Of a DNA stretch of 60,000 bases, positions 59,929-60,000 are shown one piece after another. Source of the stretch: Lingula anatina (lineage: Eukaryota > Brachiopoda > Lingulata > Lingulida > Lingulidae); NCBI RefSeq assembly GCF_001039355.2, contig NW_019775136.1, positions 253,855 to 313,854 of the forward strand. The letters run 5' to 3'. The notes under the pieces are model-generated. The model did not search any database. It was given only the letters and a program-made list of their open reading frames with translations, and had not been told where the DNA came from. The number at the start of each line of letters is the position of its first letter. Within the stretch, counting starts at the first letter, position 1. A program made the position numbers and the translations under genes.

Positions 59929-60000
59929 GTAAATAGGTCTTTTTCTGAACGTCCCTAACATATATAAGTTTTAGTCGAGTCTTTAACCTATTAAGGTTGT

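Noticed and set aside
1-60000. CRISPR arrays, tRNA or rRNA genes, bacterial operons, viral genes
   Set aside because: I looked for regularly spaced repeats, cloverleaf-like sequences and viral-type long frames and found none I could support. All clear genes are spliced metazoan genes.

Overview
The window is animal nuclear DNA. It has AT-rich introns with GT-AG splice sites, many simple repeats, small inverted-repeat transposons and conserved metazoan genes. The gene content (calcineurin B, eEF1-gamma, ADP-dependent glucokinase, APC1) and the repeat style suggest a marine invertebrate, perhaps a lophotrochozoan. The sequence alone does not settle the phylum. It is a draft assembly: there is one 474-base N gap, and two single-N joins have unmerged overlaps.

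Layout: (1) 2756-18066, minus strand: a six-exon gene for an 899-residue protein with a signal peptide, a tiny ectodomain, one membrane helix, one PDZ domain and a long acidic disordered tail. I do not recognise this architecture as a named family, and it is the best candidate for something undescribed. (2) 22084-34342, minus strand: complete calcineurin regulatory subunit B, 170 residues in six exons. The first coding exon carries only the ATG. (3) 34482-40969, plus strand: eEF1-gamma in eleven exons, head-to-head with calcineurin B across about 140 bp. Exon 9 carries a one-base frameshift. (4) 40.8-59.3 kb: an old tandem segmental duplication. The ancestral order was eEF1G(+) / ADPGK(-) / APC1(+). 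A unit running from intron 10 of eEF1G to an intron of APC1 was duplicated, giving two intact ADPGK genes (42898-45558 and 50478-53140), an orphan copy of the last eEF1G exon (48359-48511) and a decayed APC1 fragment (about 47660-48340). The 5' part of that APC1 copy is gone, and its place holds a relic of a P-element/THAP9-like transposase. (5) 53989-59928, plus strand: the 5' portion of the intact APC1 (ANAPC1) gene, running off the right edge.

The mobile DNA includes a 168-bp element with CAGGCCCGTAGCC ends, three copies of a roughly 210-250 bp inverted-repeat family and a short repeat in two eEF1G introns. There are also two copies, in opposite orientation, of a 29-bp perfect palindromic insertion, each flanked by its own 7-bp target-site duplication.

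The genes are not an operon-like functional system. They are housekeeping neighbours: calcium/phosphatase signalling, translation elongation, glycolysis in the ER membrane, and the cell-cycle ubiquitin ligase. Two gene pairs share divergent promoters.
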